From positions 1,240,001 to 1,304,000 of the forward strand of contig OZ244175.1 of the NCBI GenBank assembly GCA_965216535.1: 64,000 nt of DNA, written 5' to 3'. Within the stretch, counting starts at the first letter, position 1, and each line of letters opens with the position of its first letter. Below the pieces are notes generated by a model. The model saw only the letters and a list, made by a program, of their open reading frames with translations. It did no database searches and was not told the DNA's origin. Below, piece after piece: positions 43,891 to 52,836 of this stretch. This stretch comes from Hoeflea_A sp965216535. Lineage in GTDB: Bacteria; Pseudomonadota; Alphaproteobacteria; Rhizobiales; Rhizobiaceae. The position numbers and the translations under genes are program-made.

Positions 43891-44535
43891 ATGCAGGCAA
43901 ATCCACCCATCGACAGCAAACGCGGTGTTCATCGCGATGCAAGACCGGTTTCGCGGCTGCGCAGCGCAGATGTCATCGACGCCGAATTCGTGCATGTCGA
44001 CGATGCCGGCGAGGTGATTGCACTTCCCGGGTCGGCCCGCAATCCCATGCGTCCGCCGGTTGCGGTTCAGTTCCCAACGGCACAGGCCAGCAGCAGGCTC
44101 GGTGTGTTCGCCGGAGAAATGGGCTCCAGCCAGAATGGCAAACCCTTGAAACAGGCTGGTTTTCTGGCTGCTTTCCTGGCCCTCGTCGTTGGTTGCTTCT
44201 GGTTCGCGGGCGGGCATACACTCATTCCGATGGTGTTTGGGAGCGGGTCAGACAATCTGCATCTTTCGGATATCACCACGCACAGCATTGCGGGGTTGGA
44301 GGGGCAGGCGGTCCTTGTCGAAGGGACGATCAACAACTCCGGCGGGTCGGCACTCGATGTGCCGCTTGTTGCAATCCAGGCGCCGGGGAAGGGTGATGAA
44401 CCTCTCTATGTCCGGGCGCCGAAAAAACGGCTCGCCGCGGGCGAGAGCACGCGGTTTCGCGTCCGGGTTTCACCGCAGGCGCGTGGTTACCGCGAATTAA
44501 CCGTATCGCTGGCAGGCGGCAGCACCGGGCGCTGA
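43891..44535 (+). CDS. Single-pass membrane protein with DUF3426-like C-terminus
   Basis: This 214-residue protein has a polar N-terminal region (1-85), one transmembrane segment (about 92-115) and a C-terminal domain (about 135-214) with VEGTINNSGGSALDVPLVAI, resembling the DUF3426/FxLYD beta domain. In related bacteria the gene at this spot usually carries an N-terminal MJ0042-type zinc ribbon; no CPxC pairs are seen here, so the ribbon appears to be lost. The ATG at 43891 was chosen; an upstream ATG at 43822 adds unrelated residues. The function is unknown. Confidence 0.72.
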   Translation: MQANPPIDSKRGVHRDARPVSRLRSADVIDAEFVHVDDAGEVIALPGSARNPMRPPVAVQFPTAQASSRLGVFAGEMGSSQNGKPLKQAGFLAAFLALVVGCFWFAGGHTLIPMVFGSGSDNLHLSDITTHSIAGLEGQAVLVEGTINNSGGSALDVPLVAIQAPGKGDEPLYVRAPKKRLAAGESTRFRVRVSPQARGYRELTVSLAGGSTGR

Positions 44536-44649
44536 GACTGCAACCCCATTTCTTCGGGGAGATATTGCCGCAACAGGCGATTTCCGGCTTTCCCTTTTCG
44601 AGGTCATCGACTAAACCGGGCGCAATTGGAGCAACTCCGGAACCAGACC

Positions 44650-45195
44650 ATGCCGACCGTACGCGGTAAAACCATCGACGTTCTCTTTACGCCCGAACAG
44701 ATCGCCGAACGCAACCTGGCGCTCGCCGCAGAAATCGCCGAGAAGCCGAAGAACGACATGCTGGTGATCTCCATTCTCAAGGGGTCGTTCATTTTCGCCG
44801 CCGACCTGTTGCGCGCGCTACATGCTGTGGGTCTCGCACCAGAGGTCGAGTTTGTCACCCTGTCGAGCTACGGCAAGGGCACCAAGAGCCAGGGCGTCAA
44901 GATCATCAAGGATATCGACAGCGACGTCACCGGGCGCGACATCCTTTTGATCGACGATATTCTTGAGTCGGGCAACACGCTGCGCTTTGCACGCGACCTG
45001 ATGTACGAGCGTGGCGCGCGCAGCGTGTCGATCGCCGTTCTGCTCGACAAACGCTCCAAGCGAGAGGGCACCCTCGACGCGGATCATGTCGGCTTTGTCT
45101 GCCCCGACTATTTTGTGGTCGGCTATGGCATGGACGTCGCCTATGCCTTCCGCGAACTGCCATTTGTGGGTGTGGTGACCGGCGATAGCGAATAG
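44650..45195 (+). CDS. hpt: Hypoxanthine phosphoribosyltransferase
   Basis: This 181-residue purine salvage enzyme has the PRPP-binding motif ILLIDDILESGNTL at about residues 98-111, SILKGSFIFAADLLR near residue 41 and the purine-binding DYFVVGYGMD. It joins hypoxanthine (and often guanine) to PRPP. The ATG at 44650 was chosen on family length; a TTG at 44626 is also in frame. It is convergent with the VOC gene, with a 7-bp gap. Confidence 0.93.
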   Translation: MPTVRGKTIDVLFTPEQIAERNLALAAEIAEKPKNDMLVISILKGSFIFAADLLRALHAVGLAPEVEFVTLSSYGKGTKSQGVKIIKDIDSDVTGRDILLIDDILESGNTLRFARDLMYERGARSVSIAVLLDKRSKREGTLDADHVGFVCPDYFVVGYGMDVAYAFRELPFVGVVTGDSE

Positions 45196-45202
45196 GCCTC
45201 GC

Positions 45203-45640
45203 TCATCTAAGGCGCCGCCGGATTTCCTCTTCCGTCAACTCTTCGATTGTCCTGCTTAGTATCCAGGCGTGTCCGAACGGGTCCACAATGCGGCCCTCCC
45301 GTTTGCCGTAGGGACGATCCTCGACTGCGATGATCACCTTGCTTCCGAGGGTGACCATCCTGTCGGCTGTTTCATCGAGATCGTCCACCGTGAGATGCAG
45401 CAACACCGAAGTATCTGATGGCTTTTGGGGGGCTGCCAGTCCCCAGGCGGGGACTTCCTGGGTCATCGTGAAAACGGATTCTCCTATGCGCATCGCGGCA
45501 TGGACGACGCGTCCGGTCTGGTCTTCGAAACGCGCTGTCGGGCTGGCGTCGAAGACCCGTTGATAAAAAGTCATCGCCGCGTCGACGTCAGGCAGGACGA
45601 GGCGGGGTTCAAGTCGGGTGGTTTCAGCTCTATCGGTCAT
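45203..45640 (-). CDS. VOC family protein (PhnB/glyoxalase-like)
   Basis: This 145-residue protein has the paired beta-alpha-beta-beta-beta modules of VOC proteins: LVLPDVDAAMTFYQRVFDA near residue 14, and TVDDLDETADRMVTLGSKVI, with VDPFGHAWIL near residue 118 as in PhnB-like members. The biochemical role is unknown. It lies 45 bp after an AraC-type regulator on the same strand, a common pairing. Confidence 0.87.
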   Translation of the reverse strand: MTDRAETTRLEPRLVLPDVDAAMTFYQRVFDASPTARFEDQTGRVVHAAMRIGESVFTMTQEVPAWGLAAPQKPSDTSVLLHLTVDDLDETADRMVTLGSKVIIAVEDRPYGKREGRIVDPFGHAWILSRTIEELTEEEIRRRLR

Positions 45641-45685
45641 AGGCGGACGATAGTGCTCTGATGCCTTGAGCGTCTTGAAGAAAAT

Positions 45686-46480
45686 TCAAGCCGGTAAGGG
45701 CAGGTGGTTCGGCGCGTGCGCCTGGTGCGGTTTGTATTGGGAGGGCGTCATCCCGCTGAAGCGCCTGAATTCGCGCACCATGTGCGGCTGATCCGCGAAA
45801 CCCGCCTCGAACGCAGCGTCGGCCCAGGATGAGGGCTTCTTTCGAACCAGCCGTTGGAAGCGTTCGATCCTGGAAAACGTCTTGGGCGTCATGCCCGTTC
45901 GCTCTCGAAATCGCGTGATCAGTGTCTGCGGCGTTGTCTCGAAGTGGCGTGTGACAGCCTCAACGCGCCAACCCTGAGCCAGAAAGCCTGCTGCCTCCAA
46001 GGCGATCCTGTCCCAGGTGTCCGTAACCGGGAGGGTCGGCAGGAATACCGATTCCAACAGATCCAAGCGTGCATGCGTATCATTGACACAGAGCAGACGT
46101 TCGCGAAGCAGCCTGCCATTGATCCAATCCAGGTCGTCCAGAGCGACAAGATCCGATCCGATCTCGGACACCGGTACCCGCAAGCAAGGCGAGACGCCGC
46201 CGGGCGAAAAGACAACACCGCATATGTTGTTTTGCTCGGCGCGATCGATCACGACAGGCGTGAGTGCCGGGCCTTGTACAGCCGCACCCCACGTCTGCTG
46301 GCGCACCCGGCTGTCCGGACCGTATTGCGTTAGCGCGTCCCGGTCGAGATTGATCAGAAGCTGCAGGCGCCCGTGCGGCAGAACCTGCTCCAATTCATGG
46401 GGCTGATTGCCTTCGCAGGCCCAGAAAGCCTCGATGAACGGTGTCAGGACACTGTTTTTCGGGGGGCGAGACAGCAGCAA
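45686..46480 (-). CDS. AraC family transcriptional regulator
   Basis: This regulator of about 264 residues has an N-terminal sensor part (SRPPKNSVLTPFIEAFWACEG, DUF6597-like) and a C-terminal AraC double helix-turn-helix (EAVTRHFETTPQTLITRFRERTGMTPKTFSRIERFQR to GFADQPHMVREFRRFSGMTPSQY, about 175-250). The start is uncertain: no ATG fits the homology; a TTG at 46480 six bases after GGAAG is the best choice, and the frame stays open to 46609. It probably regulates the VOC gene downstream. Confidence 0.83.
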   Translation of the reverse strand: MLLSRPPKNSVLTPFIEAFWACEGNQPHELEQVLPHGRLQLLINLDRDALTQYGPDSRVRQQTWGAAVQGPALTPVVIDRAEQNNICGVVFSPGGVSPCLRVPVSEIGSDLVALDDLDWINGRLLRERLLCVNDTHARLDLLESVFLPTLPVTDTWDRIALEAAGFLAQGWRVEAVTRHFETTPQTLITRFRERTGMTPKTFSRIERFQRLVRKKPSSWADAAFEAGFADQPHMVREFRRFSGMTPSQYKPHQAHAPNHLPLPA

Positions 46481-46765
46481 ACAGATCTTCCGGTTTGAAT
46501 TCGAGTTTGGCGACCTTACCCGATCCGAACGGCGATCGACAGAACGTTGAATTCTGGCGTGTCCGTGGGGCTTGCGGGCACCTTGCATTGAACATTGAAA
46601 ACCAAGCATTAAGTATAACCGATCGTAACCACGCGTTGAGACGCTGGTCGCTTCGGGTCATTTACCCCGAGACAAGAATTGCGTGTTTTTCTGTCGTCTG
46701 ACTCGGGGGTTGTGCCGCGTACAAGAACATCCAAAGCGGCGCACCAGCAAAGACGGACGGGACAT

Positions 46766-47128
46766 ATGGCAAAAATCTTGATCGCCGAAGACGAGGATTC
46801 GCTGCGCGGCTTCGTCAGCAGGGCATTGGAAATGGATGGCCACGAGGTCGACCAGGCGGTTGACGGTGCGCATGGCCTGGAACGGCTGCGCGACGGCGAC
46901 GGCTACGACCTGCTTCTCTCGGATATCCGCATGCCTGTCATGGACGGCATCGAACTGGCCCATACCGTGGCCAATGAATATCCCGATACGAAAATCCTGC
47001 TGATGACCGGTTTCGCCGAACAGCGCGAACGGGCCGACAGCCTGACGGAAATCATCATCGACGTGGTGCCGAAACCGTTCAGCCTTCCGGATATTCGTGG
47101 TGCCGTGGCCCGGGCACTGGGCGGCTGA
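46766..47128 (+). CDS. Single-domain response regulator (CpdR-like)
   Basis: This 120-residue protein is only a receiver domain. It has the acidic pair in LIAEDED near residue 5, phospho-acceptor Asp51 in LLLSDIRMPVMDG, the Thr in LLMTGFAEQ and Lys102 in VPKPFS. The size and motifs match CpdR-type regulators, which steer ClpXP proteolysis of cell-cycle proteins in alphaproteobacteria, though the C-terminus differs from Caulobacter CpdR. The ATG at 46766 was chosen because the fold begins there. No kinase gene is adjacent. The 285-bp region before it (46481-46765) shows no clear operator or RNA. Confidence 0.83.
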   Translation: MAKILIAEDEDSLRGFVSRALEMDGHEVDQAVDGAHGLERLRDGDGYDLLLSDIRMPVMDGIELAHTVANEYPDTKILLMTGFAEQRERADSLTEIIIDVVPKPFSLPDIRGAVARALGG

Positions 47129-47320
47129 GGCTTAGCCGGCAACTCCGAACAGATACAACGAACCCTCGTTGACCAAAGAGATTTGGTCGAGTTGGATGTT
47201 GATCTATAGTTTGGTTGGCTGCACGGGACCCTTGCTCTGAGAGCTGACAAATCAGCGGATCCTTCTTACTGCTGAAGTGTTGAAGGGTGACGGGTAGTGG
47301 ATTTGGGAGGACGCCAATCA

Positions 47321-47731
47321 ATGAAAATAGACGGCGAATGCCACTGTGGAGCTATTGCTTACGAAGCCGAACTTGATCTGGAAACCGTCGGCATCTGTCA
47401 CTGCTCCGACTGTCAGGCACTCTCGGCCTCGTCATTCAGAACGATTGCTATCGTTGCCGGAGAAAACTTCCGAATCACGAGGGGAAGGCCGAAGGAATAC
47501 GTCAAAGTGGGGGACAGCGGTAACCGCCGAGTGCAAGCGTTTTGTTCCGACTGTGGTTCGGGGTTGTACGCAACGGATGTTGGCGAAAATCCCAAAGCAT
47601 TTAACATCCGCGTTGGTACCGTTCGTCAGCGCCACCAATTGATCCCGAAATCGGAGTTCTGGCGACAATCGGCGCTTTCCTGGCTGCCTGAAATCGAAAC
47701 GACAAAAAAGTTCGAAAAGAACCCGAAGTAA
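47321..47731 (+). CDS. GFA family protein
   Basis: This 136-residue zinc protein has the GFA (Gfa/CENP-V) cysteines: ECHCGAI near residue 6, CHCSDC near residue 32 and CSDCGSGLY near residue 79. It may bind an S-hydroxymethyl-glutathione-like adduct or have another role. Base composition is nearer 50% GC than its neighbours, a hint of transfer. The ATG at 47321 was preferred; a GTG at 47297 is also in frame. Confidence 0.87.
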   Translation: MKIDGECHCGAIAYEAELDLETVGICHCSDCQALSASSFRTIAIVAGENFRITRGRPKEYVKVGDSGNRRVQAFCSDCGSGLYATDVGENPKAFNIRVGTVRQRHQLIPKSEFWRQSALSWLPEIETTKKFEKNPK

Positions 47732-47816
47732 TCAACGGGCCTCCATCAGCGTCCCATTTGATATCGCCGTGCGAAGCTTGCCTGTCGCCGATCGGTTGTT
47801 TGACGGCGGTGCTTGA

Positions 47817-49712
47817 TCATTTCAGCGCGCTCGCCAGAATATCCGACCGGTCTTGATGGAGCGGCGGACAGACCGCGAGCACAGACGGCACGTCCGGTAA
47901 CTGGTCGGCCGCGGCATCCGCTTTGTCCGCCTCATTACGCCTGCCGCTCGCACGCAGGCACATTGCTTTCAATCGGTGAAACAGGCGTTGGTTGGGTTTT
48001 GTCCCGATCGCACGATCGATTGTTACTTCCGCATCGTGATAATCGCCATTGCAGACTTGTGCGACGGCCAACGGAAACAGCCGGGCAGGAAGCAGAGGAT
48101 CATTTTCGCTGAGTGCCACATACTGGATCAGAGCAGAAACCGCGTGGTCGTATTGACCCGCCAGCAGATGACCGAGCCCTAGTGTATTGAAGGCCAGGGC
48201 ATAGTTCGGGTTGATTTCGAGCGCTCGTTCCCCGTCCTTCAGGGTGGCGGCGGCATCATGTTTGCAACAGGCGTAAAATGTCCCCCGGACGTGATAGATA
48301 TAGTCGCTGCGATGTTGGACTTCCAAAGCTGTGTTGAGGTCCGTTTCAAGTTGCTCCTGGTCGGCGGATGAAAGGTCTCCACAACCGGCCATCGAGAGCC
48401 AAATTGTGATGTTGGCGCGCATGGCAAGCGAAGTCGGGCTCTTCGCATCCAGCGCGACAGCGCGATCCATCAGCTTGTTGGCATGAACAAAGCCTTCCAC
48501 GGTACCGGTGTGAAGCAGGTTGGCAGCCTTTGACTGGAGTTCGGGGATGCTGAGTCGGTCCTCCGGGATATGAGCCAGGCGTTCGCCATCGAACGCATTG
48601 GTCTGCACACGAATGTTGGTTTCCGCTTGCGCGACCACCTCGTCACAGAACGTGAAGATATCCGAGATGTCACCGGCGTAGTTCTGCGAAAATACCGCTC
48701 TTGATTGCTCCCCCAGGACCATGGAGAGATTCAGGCGGCCCTGGTTGCCAGACGTGCGCAGCCGCCCTCGCAATTTGTATGTCGGGGTATCCGGCTGGCC
48801 GACTTGTTCGTCCAGAACCTTTATCCCGACCCGCTTTGTCAATCTGAAAATCAGCTGACTACGAAGGTCCTCAGCCAGGGCCTTTGTGCTCGAGTCATCC
48901 GGTGCGTAGTCAAATGGTTCGATCGCGATAAGCGGAACATCGCTCACCGGATCCTGCTGCGGAGTATTGCCCGTCGTGGCTGTGTCGAGCACCGGCTTCC
49001 CGGATTGCAATCGGTCGAAACAGGCTTTCGTTTCCGCAGCCGGTTTCACGCCAAGCTCGGATTGAAGGTCGTCGCACAAGCGGTGATAGATTTTGGCGGC
49101 TTCGAAGGCGGCACCCGATGCTGCTTTCGACCGCATGGCGAGCCGTGCGGCCACCTCGTCCAACGGATCTTGCCGTAGCAACCAGGCCGAAACCTGTCCT
49201 GCTTCGCTCACATGACCGTTCTGCAAGAGTGTCTCGCCGTGTTCGAGCAAAGTTCGCCGCGCCAACTCCCGCCACCGTGCCCGCTCCAGCGCAAGCCAAT
49301 CGGCGATCCCGCTCTCTTTTGGATTGAGCGTCGAAAGGTAGTCTCCGCGACGGAAAATCTCGCTTGCTGTCCTCAGATCGCCAGCCGCGACTGCTGTTTC
49401 GGCCTGCTTGAGATCGACACTCACGCGCTTTGGATTGAGCCGAACCATCTCCCGGTCGATTTCCAACGCGTCGGGGCTGTCTCGAAATGCTCGGCGCAAC
49501 GCGCTCAAAGCCTGCCTCAGACTTTGCCGGGCCTGGTCGTTGAACCGATCTCCCCAAAAAATGGAGATGAGAGTCTCACGGGGGCAGGGGGCGCCCAGGT
49601 TGGAGGCGAGATAGGCAAGCAGTGCAATTTGTTTCACGCCCTGCACGTCGACGGCCAAACCCTGAACGTCAAAGTCGCCCAAGCACCGGATTTCAACGGT
49701 GTTACCGCTCAT
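47817..49712 (-). CDS. BTAD/SARP-like transcriptional regulator with TolB-like and TPR domains
   Basis: This 631-residue cytoplasmic protein has an N-terminal winged-helix DNA-binding part (1-95: IALLAYLASNLGAPCPRETL, ARQSLRQALSALRRAFRDSP) and a BTAD helical domain (about 95-240), the layout of the actinobacterial SARP/AfsR family. A TolB-like segment (about 258-365: PLIAIEPFDYAPDDSSTKAL) and TPR-type repeats to the end follow. It resembles 17545-20031 in the TolB-TPR half, where it has a DNA-binding head instead of a kinase. The target genes are unknown; paired direct repeats lie upstream of its own start. Confidence 0.82.
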   Translation of the reverse strand: MSGNTVEIRCLGDFDVQGLAVDVQGVKQIALLAYLASNLGAPCPRETLISIFWGDRFNDQARQSLRQALSALRRAFRDSPDALEIDREMVRLNPKRVSVDLKQAETAVAAGDLRTASEIFRRGDYLSTLNPKESGIADWLALERARWRELARRTLLEHGETLLQNGHVSEAGQVSAWLLRQDPLDEVAARLAMRSKAASGAAFEAAKIYHRLCDDLQSELGVKPAAETKACFDRLQSGKPVLDTATTGNTPQQDPVSDVPLIAIEPFDYAPDDSSTKALAEDLRSQLIFRLTKRVGIKVLDEQVGQPDTPTYKLRGRLRTSGNQGRLNLSMVLGEQSRAVFSQNYAGDISDIFTFCDEVVAQAETNIRVQTNAFDGERLAHIPEDRLSIPELQSKAANLLHTGTVEGFVHANKLMDRAVALDAKSPTSLAMRANITIWLSMAGCGDLSSADQEQLETDLNTALEVQHRSDYIYHVRGTFYACCKHDAAATLKDGERALEINPNYALAFNTLGLGHLLAGQYDHAVSALIQYVALSENDPLLPARLFPLAVAQVCNGDYHDAEVTIDRAIGTKPNQRLFHRLKAMCLRASGRRNEADKADAAADQLPDVPSVLAVCPPLHQDRSDILASALK

Positions 49713-50146
49713 GACACATCCTCTGGCGCGCCAGTGTAGAGCACATCTGTGTCGGTTCGGAAGCTGCTGATCAGAGATAACGGATGGTCGGATGCAGAAT
49801 TGACGATGATTTCACGGTCATGATCACCGGACTTCACGGTCGCTCTGACGGTTGACGGCGACATTGGCCCGGTTCCAACAACCCAAGCCGGAGCCGATCC
49901 AATGAGAATCCATCGCTACGTGTTCAGTTTGCCCCGCCGGATCTCTGAATATGCCTTTCGGGGACGTTCGGATGTCGTATCCCAGTCACCGCCCATGCGA
50001 CATCGCGCCGAGGTCACCGATGATGTTTGGACCGCGTTCAGCGTCATCGGTCATGGCGGGCCAATAGCAAAAGCTGACCCACCCTATGTCAAGCGTCGGT
50101 CACGGTAGAAACAGACACACAACCGGGAACCCGTGGCTGAACTCGA
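49713..50146. other. 434-bp intergenic region
   Basis: This region lies between the BTAD regulator and the TIGR02302 gene. It contains the TTCACGGTC direct repeats described separately. A 68-residue frame (49902-50108, plus strand, MRIHRYVFSLPRRISEYAFRG) has no recognisable homology and no strong ribosome site, so I do not call it a gene. No RNA gene or terminator was recognised. Confidence 0.5.
49811..49841. promoter_or_regulatory. Direct repeats TTCACGGTC, 22-bp period, upstream of the BTAD gene
   Basis: TTCACGGTC occurs at 49811-49819 and again at 49833-49841, exactly 22 bp apart, about 100-130 bp before the BTAD gene start (49712). A weaker GACGGTT follows at 49847-49853. SARP regulators are known to bind direct repeats spaced in multiples of 11 bp, so this is a candidate autoregulatory site. 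Confidence 0.4.
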
Positions 50147-52708
50147 TCAGCGGTTGTCGAGCAGGCGCTCCAGGTAGAACCGTTCCATCTCGGGCCTGAA
50201 CGCGTCGCCGAGGCGTTCGCGGATGGCTTCGAGGATTCGGCGGGCGCGCTGGATATCGGCCTCTTCCGGCACCTTGACGTTTTCGCCGAAATCCGGGCCG
50301 GTGTTGGCCTGCGGGCGGCCCAACGGATCGAGCCGTGACGGTTCGCGATTGGCCGGTCCGGTGTTCGGACCCGGGTTCTGACCCATGGCCTGGCGCATCT
50401 GGTTCATCATGGCCTCGGCACCGCGGCGCAGCGCCTGCAGGGCGCGACCCTGCTCGCCGACGGCTTCTTCACCTTCGCCTTCGCCAAGTGCCTTGCCGGC
50501 TTCGCCCATGGCTTCACCGGCCTCATCGAAGCCCTGGTTCGGCTGCATACCGAAATTCCTCAGGGCTTCCTGAAGCTCGCCTAGCTGTTGCTGCAACTGC
50601 TCCTGCTGTTCGCGCAGGTCCCGCAGCGCCTGGCGCAATTCTTCCTCAGTCATCTGCTGGTCGCCGCCGGGCTGCTGTTGCTGCTGCTGATTCTGACCCT
50701 GCTGACGCTCCGGGTTCTGGTAGAAATCCTGCCGACGCCGTTCCTGCAGCATCTGCTCCAGATCGAAGGTGCGCTCCATGAGCTGCTGCTGTTGCTGCAT
50801 CAGTTCGCCGAGCCGGTCCATCTGCTGGCGCATCGGATTGTCGCCCTGCTGCTGCTGTTGCTGGCCCATCTGCAGGTTGTTCATCATGCGCTGCAGCTCG
50901 GACAGCAATTGCTGCGCCTGGTCGCGGGCACCGGACTGGGCGAGGTTCTCGATCTGGTCGAGCATGCGATCGAGGTCATTCTGGCGCAGCATGTTCTGCA
51001 GCGCGTTCGGCGGGATCTCCGCCATCATGTCCTGCTGCATGTTCTGGGCGAGCGCTTGCAGAAACTCCTGCATCGCCTCGCGCAATTCGTCCATCAGCGC
51101 CTGGATCTGCTCGTCCGTTGCGCCGTTTTGCAGGGCCTCTGAAAGCGCCCGCTGGGCTTCGCGCAAACGCCGTTCGGCAAAGGAGAGGTCTCCATCCTCG
51201 ATTCCGAGAGCGATGTCCCACAGATAGTCTGCCGCATCGCGATACATATCGTCGTTGAACGATTGCTTGATGCGGGTGCGGGCTGACTTGATCAGCAGGT
51301 AATGGGTCGAGTTCTTGATCGTTTCCTCGGGCGCCAGCGTAATGGCGTCATTGAGATCGATCACCCGGTCGACCCGGTTGGTGTCGAGGGCCAGCACCTG
51401 ACGCTGCTCCGCGACGGACCCGGCCAGGAGATTGTGGAAGTACTTTCCGGGCAAGACCATCTCGATCGTTTCGCTGCGACCCGTCTGACCGACGGAATCC
51501 TCGGCAACCAGCGTGATCCGAACCGGCATTCCGGCCATCGGGTGTTCCGTCAGGTTGCGGCTCTCGCGGGCCTTGCGTTCACGCGCGCCGGAGCGTGGCA
51601 GCGTCAGCGGATATTCCGGCGGATCGTAAAGCGCATTGGCATCGGGCGATGGTTCTTCGACCGGCAGGATTTCTGCATAGGCGCGCTCCGTACCGTAGTC
51701 GTCATTGACCGTGAAGGTGATTTCCAGCGCACCGTTGACGGCGCGGCCGGGCCTGCCGTCGAAGGCGATGACGGGGGCCGTGTCCGGAATGAGCGTAAAG
51801 CGCCAGCTTTCAACCGTCGCCTCGTTCTGGCGCACGACGAGCGAACCGGCGGCTTCGGGCGTGTAGTTGAAACTGCGCGGGTTCAGCCCCGACATGGCGC
51901 CGGTGATTTCCTCGTCCGAGGCCGGCATGGCGATGTCGGAATCGTCTGTGCGGAAGATCACGTCCTCCGTTCCGGTGCCTCCGACGATGCGCACCAGCAT
52001 CTCGCTGCCCTCCGGCACCGCGATCGTTTCCGGTAGTCCAGTGGTTGTTCCGGTCAGGAAGATTGGCGCCTTGCCAGTGTATTTGGGTGGCGTGACCCAG
52101 GCATCGATACGTACGCCGGCGACCTCCGGCGGCTGCTCGTGGCTGCGGAAGGCATCGCCAATCAGGCCGGAGCCATTGGAGAAGGAAAAGCTGAAGGCGG
52201 TGACCAGAAGCAACGCAACGAACACCCGGACCCCGAACGGATCGAGTTTCGGCGTCGGTGGTTGTGGTGCGCTGGCCCGGATCTGCCGGACCTTGTCTGC
52301 CATCCGCGCCTGGTGACGCCGCCACAGGGCACGGGCAAAATCATCGCCCTGTTCCAGTTTGTCGGACTGCACGGCGAGTGCCTGGTGGATGATCTTGTTG
52401 TCCCGTTCCAGGCGCCGAAGGGCCTCCGCGCCTTGCGGCATGCGCAGGCTTCGCAATGGGAACAGCGAACCGACCAAAAGAATGGCGAAGAGTGCCAGCG
52501 AGACAATTCGCAGCCAATCCGGCACGGCGCGGAAATAGCCGAACCAGGAAAGCGACACGAAGAGGGCGATGACACCGAACACTGGCAGCAGCCTTGGCCA
52601 CAGCCTTTCGAACAGGATGACGCCGCGCATGGTGCGGATTTTGGCCGCGATGCGTCGTCTCAATGTCTCGCCAGTCCGTACTGCCTGCTTGTCCGCATCC
52701 TCGGTCAT
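50147..52708 (-). CDS. TIGR02302 / DUF4175 family membrane protein with glutamine-rich region
   Basis: This 853-residue protein has hydrophobic segments at about residues 35-60, 65-90 and 155-180, a periplasmic or extracytoplasmic beta-rich middle (about 200-430), and a long helical region (about 460-840) with glutamine-rich low-complexity stretches (roughly 560-715). This matches the alphaproteobacterial TIGR02302 (DUF4175) family, which is usually next to lysA, as here. The function is unknown; an envelope role is likely. The CAG-rich coding sequence gives the simple-repeat look of 50580-50900. Confidence 0.85.
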   Translation of the reverse strand: MTEDADKQAVRTGETLRRRIAAKIRTMRGVILFERLWPRLLPVFGVIALFVSLSWFGYFRAVPDWLRIVSLALFAILLVGSLFPLRSLRMPQGAEALRRLERDNKIIHQALAVQSDKLEQGDDFARALWRRHQARMADKVRQIRASAPQPPTPKLDPFGVRVFVALLLVTAFSFSFSNGSGLIGDAFRSHEQPPEVAGVRIDAWVTPPKYTGKAPIFLTGTTTGLPETIAVPEGSEMLVRIVGGTGTEDVIFRTDDSDIAMPASDEEITGAMSGLNPRSFNYTPEAAGSLVVRQNEATVESWRFTLIPDTAPVIAFDGRPGRAVNGALEITFTVNDDYGTERAYAEILPVEEPSPDANALYDPPEYPLTLPRSGARERKARESRNLTEHPMAGMPVRITLVAEDSVGQTGRSETIEMVLPGKYFHNLLAGSVAEQRQVLALDTNRVDRVIDLNDAITLAPEETIKNSTHYLLIKSARTRIKQSFNDDMYRDAADYLWDIALGIEDGDLSFAERRLREAQRALSEALQNGATDEQIQALMDELREAMQEFLQALAQNMQQDMMAEIPPNALQNMLRQNDLDRMLDQIENLAQSGARDQAQQLLSELQRMMNNLQMGQQQQQQGDNPMRQQMDRLGELMQQQQQLMERTFDLEQMLQERRRQDFYQNPERQQGQNQQQQQQPGGDQQMTEEELRQALRDLREQQEQLQQQLGELQEALRNFGMQPNQGFDEAGEAMGEAGKALGEGEGEEAVGEQGRALQALRRGAEAMMNQMRQAMGQNPGPNTGPANREPSRLDPLGRPQANTGPDFGENVKVPEEADIQRARRILEAIRERLGDAFRPEMERFYLERLLDNR

Positions 52709-52836
52709 GGGCGCTCGCCTCTAATCCGGATCATCGGTTCAAGATAGCATTGTTTGCGGCAAAGGCGAGACACTGCAACAAATTGTGAGATTTGGCGGGA
52801 TTCTGCGCCGCCCTTCCACACCTCAGGAGCGCCCGC

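Noticed and set aside
49902..50108. Small plus-strand frame of 68 codons in the large gap
   Set aside because: No homology, weak start context and no partner gene; not enough support for a gene.
50580..50900. CTG/CAG simple-repeat tract
   Set aside because: It is coding sequence for the glutamine-rich part of the TIGR02302 protein rather than a separate repeat element.
50588..51142. Leucine-rich plus-strand frame of 184 codons
   Set aside because: It arises from the reverse complement of the glutamine-rich coding sequence (CAG read as CTG); not a membrane protein gene.
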